Origin: Grammothele lineata
Taxonomy: Eukaryota; Basidiomycota; Agaricomycetes; Polyporales; Polyporaceae
Assembly: GCA_002150815.3 (NCBI GenBank)
Contig: NDFF03000141.1
Coordinates: 86,991 to 150,990, forward strand
Direction of reading: 5' to 3'
DNA length: 64,000 bases
Below, one piece after another: positions 22,213-34,309 of this stretch. The stretch's first letter is position 1. Each line of letters opens with the position of its first letter. Made by a program: the position numbers and the translations under genes. The notes beneath the pieces are model-generated. The model saw only the letters and a list, made by a program, of their open reading frames with translations, was not told where the DNA came from and did no database searches.

Positions 22213-25200
22213 TCATTGGCGCCTACCCAGTGACTGCGACGATTCGGTGCGGCCGAGCAACCCTCCGACCACGTTCGTCACCGTCTCTGTAATCTGCCGC
22301 TGGTGCGCCTGCGCGTGCTTCACATAGAACAACCTGACGGATGTCGAGTTCCAGATCCCGAGCGGTGTCATACCGCGTACGTAAATCTCGCCCCATATTA
22401 GCGAAGTGAGCCAGACGATCGACGCGTCGGACCACTGCCGTCTGGTGAGCCGCTACGTCTTGGGGGGAAAGGGATGAGTTAAACGTACCATGAATCGCCG
22501 GGGCGCGAACGGTGGGGGCTTCGGTAACACATGCCCGAGGTTCGCGCTCCGGAGCATGTCGATGATCGCGCTGTTGGCGGTGGTCGCGTTCAACGACGCT
22601 TGTAGGTTCTGCACCTTTGGTAGCAGCTCCGTAATGATCAACATAACCGTGTCCAGCGGCAGCCTGGTTATCGTCATCAACGCTAAGCAGGTGAATCATA
22701 AAGAATGATGTTAGCTTACCCTTGATGCCAAGACGCAACCCACTCTTGCGTTGGCACAAACCCGTTGCGCCCAACACCTGCCGCCGCGAGCCGTTCCAAA
22801 CTCCCCGTCATATCACCTGATAATGACCGTCCCGCCGCCCTCATCTTGCCCCTCGCCTTCTCAGACATACTACCCGGCCCGTCGGTGTGGGGTAAAGGCG
22901 ACCCGAAGCTGGACGCAGTTGGCGACATGAGAGGTCGCGCCGCAGTTGGTTCCTCGTCCGCGGGCGCTGTGCTGCCAGCCAAGATCGCCTCCTCTCGCGA
23001 AAGGTCGAGCTCCTCGACCTCGCGGCTGAGCGCTAACAGTCGCGCCTTCTCGCTCGCGGGGTCGCCCTGCTCCTCGTCGGTTGCGCGGCGCTTGCCCTTG
23101 TCAGCCGCACCGTTGGCGCGTTCTTCCTTGGCCTGCTGAATGCGACGTATCTCGCGCAGGCCCCGTGCGAGCGTGAACGTGCCAAGGTCCTCGAACTGCT
23201 TGTGCGCGCGGATAATACCGTACACGAGATTTGGGTTCTCGGAAAGGTTGTGTAGGAGGAGTCCGTTAAATGCTTCGAGGATAAAGAAGAGCAGGCGGGG
23301 ATGACCTTCGTCTGCAAGCAAGAAGGAAGGGTTGGAGAAGGCGGTGAAGAGTTGGATGAGCCGAGCCGAGGAGGTAACGTTGAGGTTCTTGAAGTATGGA
23401 GCGGAGTTTGATAACGCTATGATGAGGGCTGGATACAGCGAGTTCAAGCTGCCTGATGTTGTCGCTACCATGGAGTATATAGACTATCCCATCGTCAACA
23501 TTTAGAATCAGTTGCGAGAGCACGAGACGCACGTGGACCATGAAATCTCCTGCAGTGCCCATAGTCGCAAATTTTTGCGGAATCTGAGCCTTGATAGGAC
23601 TGCTGAGTTTCTGTCCGAATGCACGCTCTGCCGATAAGCTCTGTATCAAGTATGAGAGCACACGGCACATCCCATGTTGTTCTGTGCAAAGCGGTCAGAC
23701 TCAGTCGTTGAGAAAACGCGATCAATAATCACACACCGGGCTTGTCTTTGATCTCGAGGGAGTAGCATAGGAGATAAGCGAGGATATCCATTGCTTTGTC
23801 AGAGTCGAGGAGGTAAGCTCTGAATTTCTGTGAATGCCGTTAGAGTAGACTCGAATGGTGCTAGCGAAGTCATTACCTTGTTAAGTTCTACCATCTTCCG
23901 AAAGAAGACGACTACAATCGTGTGAGAATACATCATTTCGAGATACGTGGAGGCGGCTCACTTGCTTCGACCATGTACGGAACGGACTTCTTCGACCCCG
24001 GAAGGAGATTGTTGACGGAGGACATTTGGTCTTCAAAAATCCCGACCATCCCGTTCAAGATGAACGCGAAGTCGTTTGGTCGATGCTAAGAGTTTGACAG
24101 CCATTCAGTCCACCATCTTCGCCACCGATACAGAGACTTCTACTTACCAGTTTCGCAATGAAATACCTGAAGGCATTCGTCTTCGTTGTCGGTCCCCCGG
24201 ACTCGTCTCTCGCAGGCCCACTCTGGAAGTCGAGCAGCACGCAGAGCACTTGGAAGCACATCGAGACCAAGCTCATGCGTGGGTCCTCCCCCTTGAGCAG
24301 AAGGTGGTTGTACGGTAGGCGCCCCGCGACCGTGCCCATGACGTTCGCTGCGCCTCCGGCCGGGTGCGTAGCGTTCATCGCGGTGTTCATCAGGGAGCAG
24401 AGGACGGTGAGCACGTCTCTGCGCGGGAGGCCCTGTACAAAGTGCAGGGTGTACTGCGACGGTGACGTAAAGAGCGCGGAGGGTGGGGAGTATATTTGCC
24501 GCGATAGGAGGACGAGAAGGAGACGAAGGACTTCAGTCTTGTTGCTTTCATACTGCTGGCTGGGGCCCGGGTCAGCCGTGGAGCCAACACCTTTCTCCCT
24601 GTTAGTCTGCAGATGAGTTTCCTTCGCGGGTTCGAGGCGTACAAGTATGACGCACCATATAACGTAGTTGATCTTGTAGTGGTCTACCTGGATCTTCGTC
24701 GGCAGCGTGAACCCACAGCAGAACATAAGGTCAATGAGGCAGCTGAACAGCCGCTCCGCGACCGACGGTAACGTCTCCTTGGGTCTCGCGGCTTGCGCCC
24801 TTCCCTCTGCCTGCCGCGGTGACACCCCCTTCGATGCTCGCTCGCCCTCTTCGTCCTCGCTCTCGTCCTCATCCTCAATGACGAACTGCGGCTGCGCGCT
24901 CGCCTCCTCGACCGTCCCTCCCGACCCCCCATCCGTGGATGCCTCCGGTCGCTTCCACAGCACCTCCTGCTCGAACCTGCTCGGCTCGCTCTCGAGCTCA
25001 AACACAGCGGGCAGGACGCGCTCGAGGACGCGGATGCAGTTCAGGACCTCCTTCGTCGCGTTGCGCTCCGCGGCGCCGGTGCCCGCCGCGCGCACGAGCG
25101 TCGACGCGAGCGTGCTGGGCGGCGCGGGGAAGGTGTGGTCCGAGACGAGGTTGAAGAGCCGCGCGGAGATGACGCGCACGAGCGTCGCGACGTTCTCGGG

Positions 25201-25660
25201 GGCTTCATACAGCGCGCGGCGGACTGTGCGGAAGGAGCGTGGCAGGAGGGACGGAATGGACGGAGAAACGGTATAGTAGATAAGAGCGCTATCCAGGAGC
25301 GTAACGAGATGGCGTACGTACCGTCGTTATGCGTGATGAGCGAGAAGACGTCCGACGCCGAGTCGAAGAGGGTGACGTACTAGTCCGACCATGATACGTG
25401 AGTGATAAGTAGTATGCACAGGTGAATGGGCACGCACCTGGTCCCAATACGAGTCCCTCTCGGAGATGTTCTGAGTGCGACGCATAAGCACCCGAAGCCT
25501 AAGATACGTAGCCTCAGTACCACGCACTCACGCGGGTCGTGGCGAGTTTCGCTATGCCTCCCGGCTGGCTACGGAAGGCGAGCTTGGGCTGGTCCCCGAG
25601 GAGATTGAATGGGTCCGGGATCTTCTGGGGAAACTTGGTAAACATTTTGAGGCCGTCCAT
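22213..25660 (-). CDS. HID1 family protein (Golgi/dense-core trafficking; fungal Ecm30 relative)
   Basis: Predicted 938 residues in 12 exons: 25660-25532, 25470-25438, 25379-25322, 25223-24656, 24598-24148, 24085-23962, 23911-23877, 23827-23737, 23681-23533, 23483-22720, 22663-22489 and 22452-22213 (sum divisible by three). Diagnostic blocks are LPTKIQVDHYKINYVIWEKGVGS, HRPNDFAFILNGM followed by LLPGSKKSVPYM, YFKNLNVTSSARLIQLFTAFSNPSFLL, PNLVYGIIRAHKQFEDL and a C-terminal DASIVWLTSLIWGEIYVR. HID1 is a peripheral protein of medial/trans-Golgi membranes involved in secretory sorting. An acidic insertion (about residues 140-180) and a long charged linker (about residues 610-740) are low-complexity. 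Start chosen at MDGLKMFTKFPQ because upstream codons are unlike the family. Confidence 0.92.
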
Positions 25661-26092
25661 GGTGGGAGAAGGGGGAGAGAAGGAAATGAGGCCCCAGGTT
25701 CCTGTACTGAAACCAGGAAGAGATGGAGGGAATGCAAGGGCGCGGAGGGAGAGAGGGCGAGGAGGTGCCTGGCCGCACTGCGCAGCCGCGAGCATGCTAT
25801 GGGCTTGGGCGTCTGGACCGAAAGCGGTACAGAACGCCGCCGCACATCTCTTGCTTCTTGATTACTACGCGCACGTTCTAATATCATCTGCATGTCGCCA
25901 AGAATATCCGCCCCTCAACATTGCCAAAACAATACAACATTTCATTGACTTCGCAGTACGATATCGTACATTTTCCCGCCTCCTAGTGTCCTCCAAGTTG
26001 TTTCAAGCAAGCCAATTCGATACCTCTCGGATGCTCCTTCTTTGAACGGTACTCATAGCGATCCAAAGCATCGGCGATATACGTGTACACGC
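25661..26092. other. HID1 promoter and GAD 3' flank
   Basis: 432 bp between the HID1 start codon and the glutamate decarboxylase stop codon, both genes on the minus strand. No exon seen. Confidence 0.5.
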
Positions 26093-28095
26093 TCAGCACT
26101 GCTTGGCATACGTCCCGCTCGACTTGCTTCCAGAACCTTCCTCAAGCTTGCCGTGGTGTCGCTCCGTCGTCACACGAGCCTTCATCGTGCCCAAAGCATG
26201 CATGGGACTGTCTTGCTGAACGAGGCCCTCGACAATCTCGATCTAAAAAACGAAGCGGGCAGTTATAAGGTATTCCCGCGGCGAGTGCTCGAGTATACTC
26301 ACGATATCGGCAACCAGCCTGTCGACCATGACCGCCGTCATGGTCTCTCGCACAACGACGCGAAGGATCTCCACGTTGTCCAAGTTGGGCGCGAGCTCGT
26401 AGTTCGGGACGATCCAGCCCTTCGCGCGAAGCAGGATCTGTACCCACTTTTGCTGGATGTCAGGGTTCTGCTGCTTGAACTCGTCCGTGAAGCGGAAGGA
26501 AACCACAGGCAAGCCGGGGGTGTAACTCTGAGGAAAAGAACTCGGTCAGCACGGAATTTGCACGAGAGTGGTAGCAGGATAACATACCTCAACGCTCTCC
26601 TCGTTGAAGGCGGCCGTTGCCTGAGACACAATACCCTCTGCGGGACGGTGGATGTCGCTCAGCACGACGAACAGGCCGCTCTTTTCCAAAGCGCGACTGA
26701 GGAGACGGGCGTTCTTCAAGTCCTGGAGCGCTACGTTGCGGTAACCCTCGAAGCCGAGATGAATGAAGTTGTAGTACTGTGCGATGATGGGGTGGGCCGG
26801 ACGTGAGAAGTTCAGAGAGAACGAGTACTCCACCGAACCGAGATAGTGAAGCTCGAAAATTAGGTCTTTTGGCAAGAACTTCTTCGACCTCCAGACAACC
26901 CAACCGACGCCAACGTAAGAGAGACCAAACTTGTGGCCGGAAGCGTTGATAGAGACGACGCGCGGAATCCTGAAATCCCACTCGAGCTTAGGGTTGGCGA
27001 AGGGAGCGACGAAACCGCCGGAAGCTCCATCCACGTGAATAGGTACAGAGTGGCCGGTATTCTTCTCATACTCGTCGAGAAGGTCAGCCATCTCTTTCAC
27101 AGGCTCATAGTGGCCCGTATACGTGCCTACGTTGACTGAGTGAACACCCGTTCTAGTGTTTAACAGAGCGGACTACTCACTGCCGAGGATGACATAAACG
27201 CCGATCGTGTTCTCATCCACGTATTCCATCGCCCGCTTGGGGTCAAGGCGGTAGTGACTCTCCTCCGAGATTGGCACGAGGCGCGCTTCGACATCGAAGT
27301 AACGGGCGAACTTCTCAAGTGCGACCTGGGCGTTCGCGCCCATGACGATGTTCGGCCCGGGCTCGTGGATGGACTTGCCTGCCGCTTTGCGCTTCTCTTG
27401 CCAAAGGCGCTTCATAGCGAGACCGCCGAGCTGAATAGCTTCCGAGGAACCGGTCGTGGCAGTGCCGATCGCTTGGCTGGCGGATGGAGCGTGCCAGACA
27501 TCGGCGAGCATGGATACACAGCGAGTGTGGATAACCTCTGTCAAAGCCAATGAGAAACTGTCCGCTGAAATTGCCAAAAGCTGCGCACGGGTCATAGGGT
27601 ACTCATCCTGATCGATGAGGTTCTTGGAGATGTTCTCCATCATGAGAGTGTCGGCCTGACGCGGCATCCATGTGTGTACGAATGACGCCAGGTTGAGGGC
27701 GGGTGTGCCGTCAAGCTCCAACTCTTCATGAATGAGTTGGTAGGCAGCCTCTGCGTCGACGCCCTAAGAGATACGTCAATATTTGCGTCATATTGGCCGG
27801 GGCCCAGACTGAAAACGTACCTTGGATGGAAGTCTGAATTTAGGGATGGGATCCGTGGCATAGCGAGCGCTGTAGGCGTGGACGGCATGATGGTCGGTGG
27901 AGCTATTGCCCAGGTGGTGGCGACCCTTGTGGTCCTGCACGGAGGTCAATGGCGAAAAGGGCGCATCGCTCTTGGAATTAACTCACTTTTGCAGCCTGGA
28001 TGAGCTGGTCTGCGTTGATGTGCTGATAAGGAGGCGGTTCATCAATAACAATCAGGCTAGTATCAGATTTGATTGCATACCTTTGAGAGAGCCAT
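26093..28095 (-). CDS. Glutamate decarboxylase (PLP-dependent)
   Basis: Predicted 553 residues in seven exons: 28095-28081, 28022-27987, 27934-27821, 27763-27181, 27126-26588, 26527-26303 and 26242-26093 (all phases consistent). The enzyme decarboxylates glutamate to GABA with pyridoxal phosphate. Visible signatures are GTATTGSSEAIQLGGLAMKR, HVDGASGGFVAPF and the PLP-lysine motif SINASGHKFGLSYVGVGW, typical of group II decarboxylases of the GAD type. The first exon encodes only MALSK. The C-terminal segment after KWVQILLRAKGWIVPNYELAP is conserved in fungal GADs; the last about 45 residues are Lys/Gly/Ser-rich. A TATATAAT box lies on the minus strand at 28153-28146. Confidence 0.95.
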
Positions 28096-28145
28096 GGCTA
28101 GGCGAGGGCAAGGAGAAAGGTTGTGCGACGGGGAGGCAGGAGGGG

Positions 28146-28153
28146 ATTATATA
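28146..28153 (-). promoter_or_regulatory. TATA-like box of the GAD gene
   Basis: TATATAAT read on the minus strand, 51-58 bp upstream of the glutamate decarboxylase start codon. Confidence 0.45.
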
Positions 28154-30226
28154 CAGCGTAGTCGTTTGAGGAGCGTGTTATTAATAGGTGTTCGCGGACT
28201 ATCAACATGTATAGCTAGCAGTCGGGTGACATCATAGTGCCTGCGGGGTGATGATACAAGCTTTGCAACGATGACCGGTGCCGTCACCGCGATCGCTGCC
28301 CCGCCAATGCACGTATGCCCGCGCCCGGCCACCGTGGGTTCTTGCGCCGCACAGAGCCCGGGAGATGCAGCCACTAACTCCTCCGCCAGCCTAGGCCGTC
28401 ATAAGACCGTGACAACCGCCATCGATTCCCCAGGATAGGACGTACAGTGGACGGTGCAGGCATGTCACCGGACTTATCTTTAGCTGGCAGCTGCGTCTGA
28501 GGCACCAACCTTGCGGCGACATATACACGCGCAGGCCGTGATGCAAACGCTCTCCTCCCGGGTCCACAGTCCAGACGCAGGCTAGACTTCGGCGTAGTAG
28601 AGGTCGTTGGAAGAGAGCGCTTTTGGGCGCTTCTTGTTGAGGCGCATTGATGATTGATCTACGTGAAGTCCGACCCACTGGGCGTCTCATCTCGTTCGCT
28701 TTTGAACGTCATTATAACCATGTCCCCAGAACTATCACATCCGTGCAGTGCTTCTACTTTCCGTGCCCTCATATCAGGTTTCGCCCGATATCCCGCGTCA
28801 TTCACGATTGTGTCTTGCCTCGCCAAAATCTAGCTCGTGTACTCCAAGTCGAGTACCGAGCTCGCCCGAAATGCTGTCGGCCGAAGTCTACGTCGACGGG
28901 CTTTTTCACGTCAGTGGTACGAGAATTACTCAATACTGCATACGGTACGTTTGAATGTGTCTCCGCTGATTTCAGAGGGCCATCGTCAAATTTTCTTGGC
29001 TTGTGCGCTCACACGGCATGTTCATAGTGCATCTCCCGTCATGTCACTTATAGTTAAGCCTCAGGTGGACGTTGCATACTACCAATCTCCTCTGCTTTGT
29101 GCTTGATAAAACGCTTGCTTACAGCACACGCTGGCATATGCCTCGTAATTGGTAGCATCGACAACTAAATGTCAAGTAGCGAGCACTAGTGGTCAAGGAT
29201 AATGCGGCGTCACTTCGAACGAGCCCTTACAGGCTCGACCGCTCGGGTCGGGTCAAAGCGGCATAACTGATGTACAAAGTCCCATCCTTGCAAGGTTCTC
29301 GCTGGAGCAAAGTAAGTATAACCTTCAAATCCTATAGCTCGGTTCAGAATTAGGCACATTCCCAGTACCTTGCCCCTTGCGCTCATCTATCGAGCCTCAG
29401 GCTTCCTCTGAGGGATACTATCACAAGCTGCGGTGGATACGCGCCAACTGGGGTTGCTGGTCCCAGAGATTTGATGGGAGTCAATGTCTCAGTAAGTGGA
29501 GTTGCCAGGTGTCTTCTCGTTGACTCGCTAATCGCTATATCTGGGTTTAGAAGCTGTCCCTAAAGAGAAACGTCCGTTACTCGACGACGACGGACTACCG
29601 AGCAGTTGCATTGATTCTGGAATCAGTAAATGCCATTAATAGTAAATCGCATCATCCGGCTGCTTACATGATATCAACGGCAGCGTCTTGTGTGCTTGTG
29701 TGCCCTTCCTAGTTACGTCACTCACTAGCGCGTCTCCAGATCCTCAGCGTCGATATCCAAGTCGATCGCCCCGCCTTGCACGTCTTTTGCGGGAGGCACA
29801 AGACCCCGCAGATGCTCGTCAAATCCGCCGGTCGCTCCCCGAGGCCGACATATGATTGATCCCGCGAACGACTGCCATGTCTAGCAACTATGCGCAGCGC
29901 ACTTCCCGCGTATACGGCGTCCAACATGCTTGCTTCACGACCCCGGTCCGCCTTACAAGACGCACCCGACCGTCTTTCCTCCGTCGGTCTTTCAAAGTGT
30001 ACCGCGGTCTCCAGCGTTCTGGTTCTGATTTCCCGGACGACGATCCATGGCACTCCTGGTCCTTTCCGCCGCCCCGATCTCGTCTGCTGATTTGGCTCCC
30101 GGTAAATCTGGATATCCCAACACCTATGCCTTCTGTATTTAAGGAGGACTGAGGCAATGAGGCGTGATCATCCACGACCCAACCTCCTAACTTCTGGATC
30201 CACCAAGCTCTCACTACGCCGCCCAA
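28154..30226. other. 2.1 kb gene-poor stretch
   Basis: No supportable gene. Frames are short and interrupted on both strands, and composition is more AT-balanced than in neighbouring genes. A minus-strand patch near 29727-29890 can be read as GATGGFDEHLRGLVPPAKD and on to a stop, but no upstream exons could be attached. Decayed gene or intergenic sequence. Confidence 0.4.
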
Positions 30227-32051
30227 ATGTTGACGTCCCTCGATCAAACGTACGCTTGCCTGCCTCCTCCTTAGGAATTACCAGATTTACGGTGGTGCCT
30301 GCAGCGCGGGTGCCATGCTTGCGGGTGTGATAGTCGCTGCCATGTAGGACATTTGAACTTCCTGCTATCCAGCTTCCCGCGTTGACCAGATAATAACTAC
30401 ATCGCTTTGAAACGTAGGCTTTACGGCAGTGAGTACCCCCGATTATCTGTGCCCGTTGTCCTGTTCCGTCTCATGTTGCCGTAGTATCATGCTCGCAAGC
30501 TTATTACTACTATACACATTACCGGAGCGATCGACCGAGCTTAAAACTTCTCGTATGGGGATTCTTTTCTCTTTTGTTTTTCACTTAGCGATTGATGTTT
30601 ACCGTAGGTTGCTGCCGTTTGGGTGACAGAGACTGCACACCAAGTAAGATACCTTGATCAATATGACTTGGGATCTCCTTCAAGTTCTCACTCTACTTCG
30701 CATCAGGTGTTTATCTCGCAGAGCAGTTCGTTGATATTTTCTAATGATTGTCTTCTCCGTTCTGACATTCTCACAGTCTATTCGTATCTGGTCACGCATT
30801 ACGCCAACCCGGCGGCTCTTATGGTTCCGAACATGTAAGCCGCCTTCTCAATGACAGAGGAAATCAACTTGAGTCTTGACAATTTTGATAGAGGGCTCAT
30901 CACCCAGGTCCCTATGAACGTACGTCTTGTGATCTATCGACATTTCCCCACGTTCTGAACATTGCTCTCATTCTAGGCGTCAACCGGACTGTTTGTACAG
31001 TCGTAAGAAGGACACTTTACCACCGATCAGGTAGACGTCCTGACCCGAGCTGCTTAGATTTTTCGTTGCACGCATCTGGAGGCTGAGTAAAGAGAAGCTG
31101 TACCTCGTCATTCCTGTGGTGCGTTTCATATGGAGTCTTTCTTTCCAGAAACGGGCTGACGAACGACTGCAGGCTGCACTGGTGGCGGCGGAATTCGTTG
31201 TCTCGATCGGTGCGTGCCTTTCTCTGACCCGTGCGGTTTGTCATCGCCCCTTGACAGGATTACCTCTCGTAGTGTATACCATCAAAGCGTGCGCATTCTT
31301 GATGACATTCACTGCCAAAAAACACTCATCACGTCCTCATTATTAGCTATTCAATCGAGTCATTCTTGGAGCTGAATCGTATCCGGGTAAATATTTTGAT
31401 AGCCCAAGTTTACGGAGTCTGAAGCGAGTGCTACCTTCGTAGGATTTGTCCATCTGCATGAACGTCTTTGCCGCCGCAAGTGACGTCGCCATCGCGGCTA
31501 TACTCTGCGTCATTCTGCAGAGTTCGAAGAACGGCTTTTCCCGTTCGAGAACGCTCATCAACAGGCTGGTAAGTTCGGAGTCCTTGTGCCACGTCTGTTG
31601 GTGTAGGGATTCACGTTTGCAACGCAGATGATTTTTACCGTCAACACGGGCCTACTGACCAGGTGCGCAGTGCGATCCATTAGGCTGAGGCCACGTCGTT
31701 CCTGATCTGCTGACTTTGCACACTAGTATCTGCGCATGCCTCTCCTTGATCACGTTCTTTACTGCGTCGAACAGCTTTATCTACATCACCTTCTACGAGC
31801 TGATTGGTCGTCGTGAGTTCTTCAGCCTCTCCTTCTCTGTGCGTCGATATCTCATTTCCATCACGGTGCCTAACATTGCAGTATATTCGAACTCGTTCAT
31901 GGCCACCCTCAATGCCCGCAAGAGTCTCCGTGACGGCTCCTCGGCCGGCGGGGAGCTCTCCCTCTCTCTCCAAAACGTCGCGCCATCGTCTGTAGCGCGT
32001 CCCTTCTCCGTTCGTCCCAGCGTATCCCTACTTCCGGGGATGTCAAGCTAA
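30227..32051 (+). CDS. DUF6534-type multi-pass membrane protein, 17 short exons
   Basis: Recognised by the basidiomycete-specific pattern GAMLAGVIVAAMLYGISCSQ, then YYYYTHYRSDRPSLKLLVAAVW, VYSYLVTHYANPAAL, TGLFVQSFFVARIWRLSK, LELNRIR then DVAIAAILCVIL, RTLINRL, LLTSICACLSLITFF and LYSNSFMATLNARKSLR. About seven transmembrane helices, Ser-rich tail. Exons after the first: 30275-30343, 30418-30428, 30485-30552, 30608-30643, 30707-30725, 30777-30834, 30892-30919, 30977-31002, 31058-31118, 31173-31209, 31258-31288, 31347-31386, 31443-31568, 31628-31662, 31727-31812 and 31882-32051; all phases agree. The first exon is tentative: an ATG at 30227 fits in phase but would need a 25-nt intron, too short for normal splicing. 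Function of the family is unknown. Confidence 0.78.
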
Positions 32052-32646
32052 AATTGCCTTGCGCTCTTGCCACGGCAGCGCGCTCTCACGGCTGATGGTG
32101 GTTTCGCCATCCGCATCGATACGAGCAAGCAGACGACGCACGACAAGTCGGGCCCCGATGTGAGTTGCCCCGCGTTCTTGTGTAGCTCGCGTCCTCACCC
32201 CGCCACTATCAGGGTCTATCTATGCCCTACAGTTCGTCCGAGAGTGACCAGCAAAAGCGGCCCGTGGAGGTGTAGGGGCTCCTCACTGTTGACTCCGAAG
32301 CAGTACCGCACTTCCTACGTGTATACATACCTCTGGGAGAAGGGACTTCTATGCTGCATTCGCATGCGACTTAGTCGTTGTGGAACCTGTGAGCTTTGCT
32401 CTATGTGTCGTATATTTCGTTTTGTATGAGGCAGACTTATTTGTTGTACTTTTGCATGCGGTTGTGTTATATGCCGTAGTCGTTGATTCAGGTAGTATTG
32501 GCGTAATAGTATGGCACGAGCTATTACATCTCACATGACGACAACGAGAAGCCGTCGCTTAGCTTGGATGACTCGATGCAGAGAAGTCACTGCGAGGCGA
32601 CAGCTTGCAAACGCTGTCCACCCGAACCTATTCAGCCACGGCCGCA
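32052..32646. other. Intergenic between the DUF6534 and serine dehydratase genes
   Basis: 595 bp, both flanking genes on the plus strand. No exon recognised. Confidence 0.45.
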
Positions 32647-34002
32647 ATGAATTCATACACTGATAAACTCTGGATCGAGACTCCCCTCATTCGCTCGGCC
32701 CATATCTCCTCTCTCCTGGGCGTAGATGTGTATCTAAAGTTGGAAGTACGTCTGATTAAACATCTTCGCGCCCACAACGTTGAACATCTTCGCTGCGTTC
32801 CTGTGCCAGAACCTTCAACCATGCCAGTCATTCAAGGCACGAGGCGTGTCGTATTTCGCTCAGCATGCCCTCCGCACCCACGGCCCTGACGTTCACCTCG
32901 TCATCGCATCGAGCGGCAACGCAGGGATCGCAGCAGCGTGGGTTACAAGCGTGCTGTATGTTCGCTGCACGGTCTATCTGCCACAGGGAGTCGGTCTGTC
33001 GGCCATGGATGCTATGCGGAGATACGGTGCCCAGGTCATCGTCCACGGGAGCTTTTACCCTGAGGCGCTCGAAGCCGCCAAGTCTGCAGTGTCTAAGGAG
33101 AACAACGCGTAAGTAAAGCGGTCTATCTCAGCGGGGTAGGAATTCAAAAGAGTCCAAGGGTCATGATTCCTTCATATGACGACGCCTTGTTGTGGGAAGG
33201 GCATGCTAGTATTGTCCACGAGATTCGCCGCCAGCTTCCGGAAAATGTGACTCCCTCCGCGATCTTCTGCAGCGTGGGCGGTGGGGGACTCGCCGGAGGG
33301 ATTATGACTGGGCTTAAGCAAGTCGGGTGGGATGGCGGTGAGTACGCTGCTGTCTTCTTGCCTATGATCCGCGGGATTCACGCTTGACTGTGCATTGTCA
33401 GTTCCACTCGTGACAGTGGAAACACATGGATCCAACTGCTTTTACCAATCCCTATCCCTCAACTCTGGTCCGTTCGGCGGACCTATCGAGCCTAGCCCGC
33501 CTCTCAATGGGACGAGAGTAGAGTATTGCAGCGACCACGATGTCAAAATTGCCCGACTCTCAAAACTGACTTCGCGGGCCACATCATTGGGTGCCTCCTC
33601 GCCGTCCGCAGCCGTCGTAAGAATGGCCCTTCAAAGAAGGGGTGGCGTCAAGAGCGTGTGCATTCCAGACGAAATGGCAATGCAAGCTGCTGCACTTTTT
33701 GCGGGTCAGTGGATGTCTCTCGTATAAACACTACAATCTCACATGTAGTGCCAGAGGATCACAAAATCCTGGTCGAGCTTGCGTGTGCTACAGCACTCGC
33801 ACCGTCGTACAAACCCGACCTATTCCGCAAGTTGGTACCCACGACCCATGAACCGGCAACTGTTGTCATCGTTGTTTGTGGCGTAAAGACTTCTCTTGCG
33901 GAGCTTAGACAGTTCAAGACCATCGTAAATGTAGATGTTGCGCTTGAAGGAGAGTGGGACGTAACATGTAACGGCGAAGGTTTCAGGGTGTCAAAGGCCT
34001 AG
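32647..34002 (+). CDS. L-serine/threonine dehydratase, copy 1 (PLP-dependent)
   Basis: Predicted 377 residues in five exons: 32647-32745, 32810-33108, 33159-33337, 33402-33704 and 33749-34002. The enzyme deaminates serine (and threonine) to pyruvate (2-oxobutyrate) using PLP. The PLP lysine lies in QSFKARG, the substrate loop in ASSGNAG, and the glycine-rich phosphate-binding loop in SVGGGGLAGG; the start TPLIRS, MIPSYDDALLWEGHASIVHE and VETHGSNCFYQS also match the catabolic serine dehydratase/CHA1 family. A paralog in opposite orientation at 40719-42081 has introns at the same positions. Weak consensus at the 3' splice site before exon 3 (AAG) is the least certain junction. Confidence 0.92.
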
Positions 34003-34309
34003 GTCCTAGCGGATGCAGCGTTAGATGAAGTTTCAGCCGCTGAGAGGGTTGTCACCGTGAAAAAAGTCCGATATATGAGGAAAGTTGGCCATCGTATGAG
34101 AGAATCAACGCCAAAGGGAGCGTGCAAAAACGGATGGCGGTAATAAGGGGAAGAGGATCAGAGGGGGAGTCGGGGCCAATGAAGCGGACAAACACGACCA
34201 AAGAGTCGCGTCGCGTGTCGTCGCGTACAAGCGCCTACATACCGCGTCTACATAGTACCCGACGCGACGCGATTCTGCTCCTCTCCCTCACGCCTGGTCA
34301 CCATCGCCT
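34003..34309. promoter_or_regulatory. POLD2 promoter with repeated ACGCG/CGCGT cores
   Basis: CGCGT or ACGCG cores cluster at 34206-34226 (GTCGCGTCGCGT, then TCGCGT) and 34261-34272 (GACGCGACGCGA), 38-104 bp upstream of the POLD2 start codon. These match the core of the MBF site used for S-phase genes in ascomycete yeasts; use in this organism is inferred. Confidence 0.5.

Noticed and set aside
29220..29360. Possible tRNA-like segment (GGTTCAGAATT near 29340)
   Set aside because: No matching acceptor stem or anticodon arm could be folded, and the B-box match is poor.
29718..30053. Minus-strand frame with an AVYAGSALRIVA stretch resembling a heterokaryon-incompatibility (HET) domain
   Set aside because: Only about 15 residues look similar; neither flanking sequence nor other frames show the rest of a HET domain, and no splice model joins it to more.
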